Assembly (NCBI RefSeq): GCF_042427585.1
Contig: NZ_JBHMFC010000103.1
Location: 186,001-250,000, forward strand
DNA: 64,000 bases
Source of the DNA: Pseudalgibacter ostreae
GTDB lineage: Bacteria; Bacteroidota; Bacteroidia; Flavobacteriales; Flavobacteriaceae
Direction of reading: 5' to 3'
In this document: positions 25,460-34,270 of the stretch, piece by piece
Layout: every line of letters starts with the position of its first letter
Numbering within the stretch: the first letter of the stretch is position 1
Notes under the pieces: model-generated
What the model was told of the DNA's origin: nothing
Seen by the model: only the letters and a program-made list of their open reading frames with translations
Database searches by the model: none
Translations under genes and position numbers: made by a program

Positions 25460-26188
25460 TTGAATTATACAATAGAAAAAAAAATACCATCCTATTTTCA
25501 AGGGAATCAAACTATTTCTAAAAAAGATTTAGTTGATTGCATTCGCAAAGATTTTCCAAATCTGAAAGAAAGCTCGATTAACGTCTATTTGTCGAAACTA
25601 AAAAAAGAAGGGGTATTAAAAAATCCCACTAGAGGTATTTATGCGTTGCAGGGAAATAATGAATTTTGTCCGGTTATCAATAGTAAATTAAAGCGACTAT
25701 TCAATAAAATCAAAAAGGACTATCCCTTCATAGACTTTTGTATTTGGAACACTATTTGGCTAAACGATTTAATGCGACACCAGCCATTTAAATTTTACAC
25801 CATTGTTGAACTGGAAAAAGATGTAGCCCAATCCGTATTTTACAAATTAAAGGACAAAGGAAAACAAGTTTTTTTAGAACCCGATGCAGAAACTTTTGAG
25901 CTTTACATTCATAATAGTGATGATGTAATTATTATAAAACATTTGGTTTCGGAAGCACCTATAATCGAAACTAAAAATATCATAATACCATCACTAGAAA
26001 AACTTTTAGTGGATATGATTATCGATACCAACTTGTATGGTGCGCAACAAGGGGAATTAGATTTTATATACGAGTCGGCTTTTAGCAAGTTTGAAATCAA
26101 TCAAGGTAAAATGAAACGTTATGCCCAAAGACGAAATAAGGAAAAAGAAGTAGAACATAGAATAAATTTAAATTTGGCAAAAAATTAA
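25460..26188 (+). CDS. AbiEi-like antitoxin and autorepressor
   Basis: This 242-residue protein starts at TTG (25460), which lies directly after the operator. The N-terminal winged helix (SKKDLVDCIRKDFPNLKESSINVYLSKLKKEGVLKNPTRGIYAL, about 18-65) binds DNA. The rest is an AbiEi-type C-terminal domain (ITK..SLEKLLVDMIIDTNLYGAQQGELDFIYESAF). It should neutralise the AbiEii nucleotidyltransferase downstream (type IV toxin-antitoxin, no direct contact needed) and repress the operon. It confers abortive infection or element maintenance. Confidence 0.82.
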   Translation: MNYTIEKKIPSYFQGNQTISKKDLVDCIRKDFPNLKESSINVYLSKLKKEGVLKNPTRGIYALQGNNEFCPVINSKLKRLFNKIKKDYPFIDFCIWNTIWLNDLMRHQPFKFYTIVELEKDVAQSVFYKLKDKGKQVFLEPDAETFELYIHNSDDVIIIKHLVSEAPIIETKNIIIPSLEKLLVDMIIDTNLYGAQQGELDFIYESAFSKFEINQGKMKRYAQRRNKEKEVEHRINLNLAKN

Positions 26189-26200
26189 TATTTTGCCAAA
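26173..26200 (+). promoter_or_regulatory. Second copy of the AbiE palindrome
   Basis: TTTGGCAAAA (26173-26182) and TTTTGCCAAA (26191-26200) form a 10-bp inverted repeat with an 8-base gap. It holds the abiEi stop codon (ends 26188) and precedes abiEii by 12 bases. The TTTGGCAAA core is the same as in the upstream operator. Confidence 0.7.
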
Positions 26201-26211
26201 ACTTAATATAT

Positions 26212-27267
26212 ATGATTAAAGAAAGTACATATCATCCAGAATGGATTTTTGAGGTCAAGCAAAAACTTGGCAGAAAGTATGATCCAAAACTTATAGAGAA
26301 GGTTATTTATGCCTTGATACTATTGGAACAATTAAAGATAAACGGTCTAGAATTTATTTTCAAAGGTGGAACCGCTTTGTTGTTAGCAACAAAAAAGCCA
26401 AAGCGATTTTCCATTGACATTGATATCATAACCGAACAAATTCAAAGCGATATAGACCCCATATTAGATACTATGTGTAGTAAAACTGTTTTCACACATT
26501 GGGAAGATGACAACAATAGAAAACATACACCTGATGCCCCTGTGGGACATTTTAAAACATATTATAAAAGCAACGTGGATGGAAGCATTGAGCCGATTTT
26601 ATTGGATGTTCTTTATACCCCAAATCCATATCCTGAACTCACAGAAATCCCAATAGCTCACGATTGGATTCAAACAGAGGGCGAAATTACACAAGTAATG
26701 ATGCCAACTTTTGACGCTATTTTAGGCGATAAACTAACCGCCTTTGCCCCAAAAACAACAGGAATTCTATATAGCAAAGGAAGACCTGTAGAGATTATCA
26801 AACAGTTATTCGATGTCGCTTTTTTAATGGAAAATATTTCTGATTTGACGGTGGTACGAACCAGCTATGCAAAAGTGGTTAAAGAAGAGCTTTCCTTTAG
26901 AAAATTAGATATAACCGCAGAGCAAGTACTAAACGATACGCAAGAAGCTTGTTTTGTGCTTTCAACTCGCGACACTAAATCTGAAGATTTTAAACATCTT
27001 CAAACAGGTATCAGTAATTTTACAAACTTTACCATTGAGAAATTCAATATTGAAGAAGCCATCATAGCATCTTCAAAAGTGGCATACTTGTCTGAACTAA
27101 TCAAATCCCAAATCAATAATAAGATTGAAAGGTTTGATAACCCATTAGAGGTAAAAGACTGGTTGATTGAAAACCCTAAATACAATAAGCTCAACAAGCT
27201 TAAAAAGAATAATTCAGAGGCTTTCTTTTACTGGTATAAATCAATAATGCTTGATGAAAGAATGTAA
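26212..27267 (+). CDS. AbiEii-family nucleotidyltransferase toxin
   Basis: This 351-residue toxin has the nucleotidyltransferase core FKGGTAL (about 49-56) and FSIDIDI (about 66-72), with the catalytic Asp pair, followed by LLDVLY (about 120-130) as a further acidic position. AbiEii/MenA toxins block growth by adding nucleotides to tRNA ends. It lies after the AbiEi antitoxin in one operon and ends convergently with a small gene and the amidase. Both parts look complete. Confidence 0.88.
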   Translation: MIKESTYHPEWIFEVKQKLGRKYDPKLIEKVIYALILLEQLKINGLEFIFKGGTALLLATKKPKRFSIDIDIITEQIQSDIDPILDTMCSKTVFTHWEDDNNRKHTPDAPVGHFKTYYKSNVDGSIEPILLDVLYTPNPYPELTEIPIAHDWIQTEGEITQVMMPTFDAILGDKLTAFAPKTTGILYSKGRPVEIIKQLFDVAFLMENISDLTVVRTSYAKVVKEELSFRKLDITAEQVLNDTQEACFVLSTRDTKSEDFKHLQTGISNFTNFTIEKFNIEEAIIASSKVAYLSELIKSQINNKIERFDNPLEVKDWLIENPKYNKLNKLKKNNSEAFFYWYKSIMLDERM

Positions 27268-27268
27268 T

Positions 27269-27367
27269 TCAACCTCGAAATGATTTATATAACAAAATCA
27301 CTTCTGAAATAAATTGCACTATAATCGCTTTTAAACTTTCGGTTAACTCTAAAAATATGTCTTTCAT
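27269..27367 (-). CDS. Small 32-residue amphipathic/hydrophobic peptide gene
   Basis: An ATG at 27367 opens 32 codons on the minus strand: MKDIFLELTESLKAIIVQFI then SEVILLYKSFRG. It is a single hydrophobic helix with a basic end. It begins 7 bases after the amidase stop. The context TAATATTATTATGAAA is the same as before the genes at 31192 and 35136 in this element, which supports real translation. The function is unknown; a holin-like, toxin-like or small membrane-partner role for the amidase is possible. Confidence 0.4.
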   Translation of the reverse strand: MKDIFLELTESLKAIIVQFISEVILLYKSFRG

Positions 27368-27374
27368 AATAATA

Positions 27375-28004
27375 TTAGTTTTGGATTGATAGTAAAATAG
27401 CGTTGGCAGCGAATTGAATATTGGTAGCATTTGAAATATAAGTACCTTCATCTTTATTAGATAAGAAACCCAATTCCAAAAGCACGGAAGGACAAAAACC
27501 AACTGTTTCTCGAAGCACTTGAAAGTTGGCAAACTTCACACCTCTACTTTCATATCCTATCGCTGTGCAAAGCATTTTTTCAATTTGATAGCCGACAAAA
27601 ATAGATTCTTTAGAATACTTCGCTTGTTTCTTTGAAGCATAAACTTCAATTCCTCTTGCATTTGGATTATCCGAATGATTACAATGCAACGACACAAATA
27701 AATCTGCTTTTAAGATTTTGGCGAGCCTTATTCTATCAGATAATGAAATAAGTGTGTCCTTATACCTGGTCAAATAAATATCTAAAGGTTTTCCTAATTC
27801 TTTATTTAGCTTCAAAATGGCATTCGCAATATCCAATACGATGTCCTTTTCTTGAATTTTATTTATACCTATTGCACCAGAATCTTTTCCACCGTGTCCA
27901 ACGTCAATAATTATCCGTTTTTGAGCACTCGTTTCTTGTCCAAAAACGATACACATTTTTAGAAGCAAAAAGACAAAACTGACGTTTTTGAGCACTTTTT
28001 TCAT
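27375..28004 (-). CDS. N-acetylmuramoyl-L-alanine amidase (Amidase_3)
   Basis: The 209-residue exported amidase starts at ATG 28004 and has a signal peptide ending near CIVFGQ. The zinc ligands are visible: IIIDVGHGG (His, about 36), the following Glu in KIQEKDIV (about 50) and SLHCNHS (His, about 105). The catalytic Glu lies near the end (LLELGF, about 175). It cuts the stem peptide from MurNAc. In a conjugative element it should open the peptidoglycan for the transfer channel. It is divergent from the tra operon, with a 190-base shared promoter region. Confidence 0.88.
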   Translation of the reverse strand: MKKVLKNVSFVFLLLKMCIVFGQETSAQKRIIIDVGHGGKDSGAIGINKIQEKDIVLDIANAILKLNKELGKPLDIYLTRYKDTLISLSDRIRLAKILKADLFVSLHCNHSDNPNARGIEVYASKKQAKYSKESIFVGYQIEKMLCTAIGYESRGVKFANFQVLRETVGFCPSVLLELGFLSNKDEGTYISNATNIQFAANAILLSIQN

Positions 28005-28193
28005 TTTCAATTTTCAGGTTATCAACAACTTCCTTTCAAAAAATCATAGGATTTGATGCTAAATAATAACAAACGAATTCAAATAGAATCAAATAATATT
28101 TTATTCACAAATTACTGATTTACAGTGTTTTATGTTCAAATATATGTAAATTTCTAATAACGAAAACAACATAAAAATTTAAACAATTTTATT

Positions 28194-28481
28194 ATGAAAA
28201 AATCACTCTATTTAGCATCATTTCTTTCGCTCTTATCCACTTCACTTTTTGCTCAAATTGGTGGTATTGAAGATTCAGTTAATGATGTTGGCGACACTAT
28301 CAGAACTATTTTTCCAATTTTATTAGGTGTCATCTTCCTAGTTGGCTTCCTGTTTAATGCAGGACATTTCTTTGGGGAAAACGCAGACCTTAAAAAAGGA
28401 ATAACTAGAGTACTTGTATTTGTTTTGATTGCTGGCGCAGTAGTCGGCATCTTCACATACCTAATAGGAATCGTAGTCTAA
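28194..28481 (+). CDS. traE: Conjugation protein TraE (DUF4134)
   Basis: This 95-residue small membrane protein has a signal peptide (about 1-20, ending FAQ) and two membrane helices (IFPILLGVIFLVGFLFNAG and VLVFVLIAGAVVGIFTYLIG). It fits the Bacteroidetes conjugative-transposon TraE, an equivalent of VirB2 pilin. It is the first gene of the tra operon. Confidence 0.85.
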   Translation: MKKSLYLASFLSLLSTSLFAQIGGIEDSVNDVGDTIRTIFPILLGVIFLVGFLFNAGHFFGENADLKKGITRVLVFVLIAGAVVGIFTYLIGIVV

Positions 28482-28500
28482 CCCTCTAAGAGGGATTTAA
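28482..28500 (+). repeat. Short hairpin followed by ATTTAAA
   Basis: CCCTCT-A-AGAGGG (28482-28494) is an inverted repeat directly after the traE stop, followed by ATTTAAA. The same layout with other stem bases occurs before traM and traN. Confidence 0.55.
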
Positions 28501-28513
28501 ATTACCAAGCTGT

Positions 28514-28798
28514 ATGAAAAAATACGAAGTCTATAAAAACATCAGAAAACGGGCGGTCATTTTTGGGCTGCCTATTTCCTTGTTTGCATTAATGATGGTT
28601 GCGATTCTTGCCTCGTTATTAATCATCATTTTTTCATTCAGCTTCTTAATGATAATAGGTGTTATGGTTTTTAATGCAGCCTTATACATCGCTCTTACAA
28701 GGATGGCTAATAACCCACAACTTTTTCAAACAGCTAAAGCCTTTCCTGGAATAATAAGTAACAAAAGAAATTCTGGCTTCGATTATGAACAAGATTAA
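28514..28798 (+). CDS. traF: Conjugation protein TraF (DUF4133)
   Basis: This 94-residue protein has two adjacent membrane helices (FGLPISLFALMMVAILASLLIIIF and FLMIIGVMVFNAALYIAL). It is the VirB3-like DUF4133 family, found after TraE in these elements. Its end overlaps the traG start by 14 bases. Confidence 0.85.
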   Translation: MKKYEVYKNIRKRAVIFGLPISLFALMMVAILASLLIIIFSFSFLMIIGVMVFNAALYIALTRMANNPQLFQTAKAFPGIISNKRNSGFDYEQD

Positions 28799-31187
28799 TC
28801 TTTCTGCATATAACCCTATTACGGATATTCAAGACAATATCATATTTGCCAATAATGGCAATGTGGTCTTGTGCTATGAAGGAACGCTACCAGAAATTTA
28901 TTCCTTATCCGAAAAAGACTTCGAGGACATACACGGTGCTTGGTTTCAGGCTTTAAAATCATTGCCCATTGGTACGGTGGTTCAAAAACAGGATATCTAC
29001 CTAAAGAAAACATACACTTCAGAAAAGCTTCCGAATACAACCTTTTTAGAAAAAGCGACCCACGACCACTTCAAAGGGCGTGATTATATGGAACATCGTT
29101 GCTTTTTGTTCTTTACGCTCACTAAGAACAAAGCGTTGAATAATTCAAAATATGTAAACCCTTTTCGTAAAGTTTCCAAAGGAATTGTTCAACAATTGGA
29201 TGATAACGTTAAGAGCTTCATCGGTTCAGTAAGCGATTCTATCTCCTTTATAAATAATAGCCGAAAGATGACCTTCGTTTCGCTTAAAGCGAAAGAGATA
29301 CAGCAACTCACAAATGGCTATTTCAATGGCTTCAATGATGGGTTTGATACCGATATCATACTAGATAAAAAAAGCGTCAATATTGGCGAAAACCATTTTG
29401 ATGCCCTGGCTATCAATAGCGAACTGTGCTTTGGCGAAAGTGTACAGAGTAGCAAGACCAATGAGAAATTCACATCTGACGATTTTGTGTTTCATCAAGG
29501 GTTTATTGATGGCTTAGGGCTTACGCTTAATGAGAATCACATAGTCAATCAAATCTTGTATTTGGATGACAAACAGAAGTGGCGCAAGCTGCTTGATAAG
29601 AAAGTTGAAGAACTGAACAAAAGCTCCAATTTCGGCTCTCAGAACAAAGTGGTACTAGGCAAAATTCAACACATTCTCGAGCAGATTAATGCCGATGATA
29701 ATGCACGAATAATCCGTGGTCATCTAAACATTGTGTATTGGGATAAGACCCCTGAAAATTTAAGTCGAATCGGTTCAAAAATTAAAACTGAGTTTAAAGA
29801 ACTGGACATCATTCCATACTATCCAAGAGGCGAAGAGCGGAAGAACTACATCCTTAATAGTTACTGCTGTTTTTCTTCTAATTTTTCAAATAACGACTTA
29901 TATGTAACGGATTTGAAACACGCTTTATGTCTGTTCATTAATAACACCAATTACAATTCGGATGCCACAGGAATCATCTTTAACGATAGAGAACATAATG
30001 TACCTGTTCTAAAAGATGTTTGGGACGAACGCAAGAAACGTATAAAAGCACGAAACTTTGCGATTTTTGCGCCAACAGGCGAAGGAAAATCCTTTTTGGC
30101 AAATAATATTTTACGCCAATATTTTGAAAGTGGTGTCCGTTTGGTAATCATCGATTTGGGTGGTTCATATACCAAATTCGCAAAACTATACCCTGAGAAA
30201 TATACCGTACTTAGATATGAAAGCGGAAAGAACTTAGGCATCAACCCTTTTTACATCAGCGATGTAAAAGATTTGACGCCTGAACGGTTGGAAGATTTAT
30301 CTGTCTTCTTGTTTGAGCTGTTCGCTTCAGATTTAAAAGTGACCAAGGCACAATCGGTTTCTATCAAAAAAATACTGAAACATTATTACGATAGTACACT
30401 AGAAAATCACTCATTGGATGGATTTTACAGCTTTATAGAAAGGCATCAAGAAAAACTTCTTGACGACTTAAAAATCCATCCCGACTACTTCAACGTCACA
30501 AGCTTTTTGCACGTAATGTCAGAATATGTCGGCGATGGTCTATACAGTTTCCTATTTGAAGTCAGCGAAGACCAAACCTATAAAATAGAGGACAAACGAT
30601 TAATTGTTTTTGAACTGGATGAAGTCAAAGACAATAAGGAAATCTTATCTGTAATGTTAAAACTCATAAAATCGGCTATCCAAAGAACTATTTGGAAAAA
30701 CCGTGCTGAAAAAGGTATCATCCTATTTGATGAGTTTGCCAAGCAGTTAAAGTTTGACAACGTACTGGAAAGTGTAGAATTCTACTACCAAGCTATTCGT
30801 AAACAAAATGGTGCTATTGGTATTATTCTGCAATCTATTAATCAGCTACCCAATAATTCCACATCAGCAAGCATACTGGAAAACACACAAATCATCTACA
30901 GCCTAAACAATGAAAAAGGCTATGACGAATTAGTTAAACGTCTCAATCTATCCAGCCACGACCTTAATCAATTAAAGTCTATCAAAAACAACCTTTCTGG
31001 ACCACAGAAGTACACCGAAATGTTTATCAAAATAGGAAAGGAAAGTAACATTTTTCGTCTTGAAGTTCCGAAAGAAGTGTACGCAGCTTACTTGACCGAT
31101 GGACAGGAAAATGAAGAAATAATGAAGCTCTACAATGAGCATAACGATATGGAAAAAGCAATAATTCAATTCACATCTAAAACATAA
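28785..31187 (+). CDS. traG: Conjugation ATPase TraG (VirB4-like)
   Basis: This 800-residue ATPase powers the type IV secretion channel. Walker A FAPTGEGKSFLAN lies at about 426-438, after a long N-terminal domain. Walker B GIILFDEFAKQL lies near 645-656 and an RQxxA-like region (YQAIRKQNGAIGIILQSINQLP) near 672-690. It is full length for the Bacteroidetes TraG family. It is the motor partner of TraE/F. Confidence 0.95.
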   Translation: MNKINLSAYNPITDIQDNIIFANNGNVVLCYEGTLPEIYSLSEKDFEDIHGAWFQALKSLPIGTVVQKQDIYLKKTYTSEKLPNTTFLEKATHDHFKGRDYMEHRCFLFFTLTKNKALNNSKYVNPFRKVSKGIVQQLDDNVKSFIGSVSDSISFINNSRKMTFVSLKAKEIQQLTNGYFNGFNDGFDTDIILDKKSVNIGENHFDALAINSELCFGESVQSSKTNEKFTSDDFVFHQGFIDGLGLTLNENHIVNQILYLDDKQKWRKLLDKKVEELNKSSNFGSQNKVVLGKIQHILEQINADDNARIIRGHLNIVYWDKTPENLSRIGSKIKTEFKELDIIPYYPRGEERKNYILNSYCCFSSNFSNNDLYVTDLKHALCLFINNTNYNSDATGIIFNDREHNVPVLKDVWDERKKRIKARNFAIFAPTGEGKSFLANNILRQYFESGVRLVIIDLGGSYTKFAKLYPEKYTVLRYESGKNLGINPFYISDVKDLTPERLEDLSVFLFELFASDLKVTKAQSVSIKKILKHYYDSTLENHSLDGFYSFIERHQEKLLDDLKIHPDYFNVTSFLHVMSEYVGDGLYSFLFEVSEDQTYKIEDKRLIVFELDEVKDNKEILSVMLKLIKSAIQRTIWKNRAEKGIILFDEFAKQLKFDNVLESVEFYYQAIRKQNGAIGIILQSINQLPNNSTSASILENTQIIYSLNNEKGYDELVKRLNLSSHDLNQLKSIKNNLSGPQKYTEMFIKIGKESNIFRLEVPKEVYAAYLTDGQENEEIMKLYNEHNDMEKAIIQFTSKT

Positions 31188-31191
31188 TATT

Positions 31192-31806
31192 ATGAAATCG
31201 AAGATTCACGAATACCAAAACAAATTTTCACCAATAAGTAAAACAAAAATCTTAGTACTAGCAATCGCATTGCTGTTTAGCTTAAATATTAAAGCCCAAG
31301 GAATGCCCACTTATGACAACACCAATTTTATCAGTTTGGTAAAACAACTTTTGGAATCAGGTAAACAGACGGCTCAAATGATTAAGTCTGTAAAATTCTT
31401 AAAAGATGCTAAAGAAGCCATCGAGCAAGTATCGAGCGTGGTTCAACAACTTAATGCTGTCCAAGAAATTGCAGACAACAATCAGCACCTTATAAATGTA
31501 ATGCAAAATGATTTACAAGACATACTAAACTCTCCATACATTAAACCCGATGAAGTTAGTAGAGTTGTAGAATCCTTCGATGCCATAGTTCAAAACTCAT
31601 TAGAAACGGTAGATTTTATTGATGAAATTCTATCCAGCGATTACCTAAAAATGAGCGATGCCGAACGCGCTGAAATCCTAAAGCAGAAAGAAATGGAATC
31701 CAAGCAAATGGTGTCTAACATCATTACAAAAACCAAACGCTATAAGAATATTATTTCCTTCAGAAAAATGCAAGACAAAGTCAATAACCGCGAAACAGAA
31801 TACTAA
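31192..31806 (+). CDS. Exported conjugation protein, VirB5/TraI-position
   Basis: The 204-residue protein has a signal peptide (residues about 18-36, ending IKAQG) and a long helical, coiled-coil body with many Gln and Glu. Position between traG and traJ matches TraI (DUF4141) of CTnDOT, and the fold resembles VirB5. I do not see the family's conserved residues clearly enough to be certain, so no symbol is given. Confidence 0.65.
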   Translation: MKSKIHEYQNKFSPISKTKILVLAIALLFSLNIKAQGMPTYDNTNFISLVKQLLESGKQTAQMIKSVKFLKDAKEAIEQVSSVVQQLNAVQEIADNNQHLINVMQNDLQDILNSPYIKPDEVSRVVESFDAIVQNSLETVDFIDEILSSDYLKMSDAERAEILKQKEMESKQMVSNIITKTKRYKNIISFRKMQDKVNNRETEY

Positions 31807-31808
31807 AA

Positions 31809-32651
31809 ATGACCGCAACCATTCTTTTAGGGATTGGACTGGAATACATAGATGCGGTTTTCCAGACCATACAGAGCAGCAACTTTTCGCAATACACCAT
31901 TGCCGGAATGAAAACGCTTGCTGTTCTGTTCTTTTTAATCAATATTCTTAAAAAATATAATGAAGGTGTAGCGGATAAAGATGGTTACACCTGGGGATTA
32001 AGTCCAGGGGATTTGATGAAGAATTTTGCCATCGTCATATTAGTAATTTTCTCAACGCAGGTGTTAGGGTTTTTTGATGGTATTTTAGTGGCCATTGAAG
32101 GACAATATCGAGGCACAGCACCTGCTTTGCTTCCTTTGCAAATGCAAGACATTCCCATAGAAGAAGACGTTAGTATCATCGAGGTTGCGCAAGCAGCTAT
32201 GACGCTCTTATATGAAGCTTTAGTAACACCACTCTACGGTTTCAAGATATTTGCATTTATCATAAGTCTTTTTCTTTGGATTTTGGATTTGTTTATCTAT
32301 CCGCTATTTCTTGCAGAACGCTATTTTTTATTAGGTATAATGCAAGCCTTTTTTCCATTGGTTATAAGTCTAGCAGTTTTTGAAAAGTTTCGTTCGCTTG
32401 CCTACACGTTTTTTAAATTGTACGCTGCGGTCTATATGTTGGTGCCTGCTTTCTTTCTAGTAAACGTATTTATCAATGCGCTCTACACGGAAATGAACAC
32501 TAACTTTTGGACCAACTTGTTTGGTACAGATGTAGGTCAAGGCTTTTTTGCACCTGTTGTGCAACTCGGTTCAGTAGGCTTTATCGTTTTCTTGAAATTC
32601 AAACTCTATAGACGTGCAACGTCCTTTACACTCAGATTGTTTACCAGTTAA
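31809..32651 (+). CDS. traJ: Conjugation inner-membrane protein TraJ (VirB6-like)
   Basis: This 280-residue protein has about six hydrophobic segments, with the last ones at about 140-190 (FKIFAFIISLFLWILDLFIYPLFLA) and 200-225. It is the polytopic channel component of the type IV system. It is separated by 2 bases from the gene before it. Confidence 0.88.
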   Translation: MTATILLGIGLEYIDAVFQTIQSSNFSQYTIAGMKTLAVLFFLINILKKYNEGVADKDGYTWGLSPGDLMKNFAIVILVIFSTQVLGFFDGILVAIEGQYRGTAPALLPLQMQDIPIEEDVSIIEVAQAAMTLLYEALVTPLYGFKIFAFIISLFLWILDLFIYPLFLAERYFLLGIMQAFFPLVISLAVFEKFRSLAYTFFKLYAAVYMLVPAFFLVNVFINALYTEMNTNFWTNLFGTDVGQGFFAPVVQLGSVGFIVFLKFKLYRRATSFTLRLFTS

Positions 32652-32662
32652 TCCAATTCAGA

Positions 32663-33277
32663 ATGAAAACACCATACAAAAATATCTATAACGTCTTAAA
32701 ATTGAATCGATTTATCGTTTTGGCAGTCGTTGTCTGTGCATTGCTGTCTAGTACCTTTTCAGTCTGGATGGCATTCAACACAAATCAAAATGCGCTAAAT
32801 AGTGCTTTTGCAATTAATACCGATGGTAGTATTATTCCTTTGAAACTCGTTACCCAAAAAGAAAATTTTCAAGTAGAAGCTTTATCACATTTAGATCTAT
32901 TTCACAAGTACTTCTATAACATTGATGCGAGTAATTATGAGCGTAATTTAAAAAAAGCACTTTGGTTGGGTAATAGTACAATTGATAATCTATACCGACA
33001 GAAAAAAGCTGATGGTGTTTATAATCGGCTATTACAATATTCATTGGTTCAAAAAGTCTTGAGTATCAATTCAAAAGTTATAGAGAATAAGAACTCTTAC
33101 AGTTTTACAACTACAACCATATTTGAAATAAATAGAGGCTCTATTGTCGATACCTATGAACTAGTTTCAACCGGAAACCTAATTATGGTTGACCGAAACT
33201 TCCCAAACAATCCGCACGGATTATTGATTACCGATTACTTCGAAAACACTTTAAAAAAACTAAATAATGAAAGTTGA
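32663..33277 (+). CDS. traK: Conjugation protein TraK (VirB8-like)
   Basis: This 204-residue bitopic protein has one N-terminal membrane helix (FIVLAVVVCALLSSTFSVWMAF, about 16-37). A periplasmic domain of the VirB8 type follows (FHKYFYNIDASNYERNLKKALWLG). It links the ATPase side and the outer-membrane core. Its end is followed by the hairpin repeat and then traM. Confidence 0.86.
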   Translation: MKTPYKNIYNVLKLNRFIVLAVVVCALLSSTFSVWMAFNTNQNALNSAFAINTDGSIIPLKLVTQKENFQVEALSHLDLFHKYFYNIDASNYERNLKKALWLGNSTIDNLYRQKKADGVYNRLLQYSLVQKVLSINSKVIENKNSYSFTTTTIFEINRGSIVDTYELVSTGNLIMVDRNFPNNPHGLLITDYFENTLKKLNNES

Positions 33278-33279
33278 AA

Positions 33280-33301
33280 GCCCATAATGGGCATTTAAAA
33301 A
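33280..33301 (+). repeat. Hairpin plus ATTTAAAAA before traM
   Basis: GCCCAT-A-ATGGGC (33280-33292) is an exact inverted repeat followed by ATTTAAAAA, then the traM ATG at 33310. A near copy stands before traN. Confidence 0.6.
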
Positions 33302-33309
33302 CCACTATT

Positions 33310-34239
33310 ATGAAGATTGAAAAGAACAAAATAGTATTTGCAGCAGTATTGGCTGTGATTTTCATATTCCTGATTTCATATTCCGTGATGGTAATGGGCG
33401 ATGATGAAAGTGAAAATGAAAACCTTGAACAGACCCTGATACCCAATTTAGAAGAAAATCAAAAGGAATATGATTCTAAACTGGATGCCATAAATGATTT
33501 GAAAGAAGTGCGTGAGAATAACGCACCTAGCATCTACGATGAAAAATTTTTGGATTCAACAGGTCTTTACAATCCTGATCTACCAGAACAGGAAAAGAAA
33601 CGTATCGTAGATAGTATTTACGAGGCTGGCAAAATTCAATATTCTGAAAAGCGATATCAAAACTTTGGGCAAAAGAAAGTCGCTCAAAAAAGCACACAGC
33701 AAATTGACTCAGCCGATATCAAAAGAGAACAAAAAATAGAAGCTAAAGAATTGGGCTTGGAACATCAATTGTTCTTTGCTGCTTCGCCGAAACCAAACGA
33801 AGTTTCGATTATTGGCAATACAGATGAAACCATTTATGTGGTTGTTGATGGCGACCAAATTGTGAAAGTAAATACTCGATTACGAATGCGACTAACCAAA
33901 GATGCAACAATCAATAATAAATTGATGCCAAAGAACACACCTGTTTTTGGATTTATAAGTTTTCAGCCCAATCGGGCTTTAATTGAGATTGAAAATATAA
34001 AACATCATCCCACCAAACTCAAAGCCTTCGATTTATCGGATGGCAGTGAGGGCATATATGTACAAAACAATTTTCGAGCAGAAGCTACTACCGAAGTTAT
34101 AGATGATATTGTTAGCGACATCAATATTCCTACCGTTCCACAAGTAGGCGGAATTACAAAGGTGTTTAGGCGTAACAATCGAAACATAAAAGTAACCGTA
34201 CTAAATAATTACAGATTAATTCTAAAACCAAAATTATGA
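33310..34239 (+). CDS. traM: Conjugation protein TraM (VirB10-like)
   Basis: Translation most likely starts at ATG 33310 (MKIEKNKIVFAAVL), after the hairpin. The in-frame codon at 33274 is TTG inside the repeat. One membrane helix lies at about 9-30. A charged linker follows, and the C-terminal half holds the VirB10-like beta domain (DETIYVVVDGDQIVKVNTRLRMRL). It spans the envelope as the core of the channel. Confidence 0.88.
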   Translation: MKIEKNKIVFAAVLAVIFIFLISYSVMVMGDDESENENLEQTLIPNLEENQKEYDSKLDAINDLKEVRENNAPSIYDEKFLDSTGLYNPDLPEQEKKRIVDSIYEAGKIQYSEKRYQNFGQKKVAQKSTQQIDSADIKREQKIEAKELGLEHQLFFAASPKPNEVSIIGNTDETIYVVVDGDQIVKVNTRLRMRLTKDATINNKLMPKNTPVFGFISFQPNRALIEIENIKHHPTKLKAFDLSDGSEGIYVQNNFRAEATTEVIDDIVSDINIPTVPQVGGITKVFRRNNRNIKVTVLNNYRLILKPKL

Positions 34240-34261
34240 GCCTATAATGGGCATTTAAAAA
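34240..34261 (+). repeat. Hairpin plus ATTTAAAAA before traN
   Basis: GCCTAT-A-ATGGGC (34240-34252) is an inverted repeat with one T-G pair, followed by ATTTAAAAAC. It differs from the traM copy by one stem base, still pairing as U-G. Confidence 0.6.
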
Positions 34262-34270
34262 CGCACTCTT

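Noticed and set aside
33274..33309. A longer N-terminus of TraM
   Set aside because: The codon at 33274 is TTG and the 12 residues would be coded by the hairpin repeat. ATG 33310 starts the signal-anchor.
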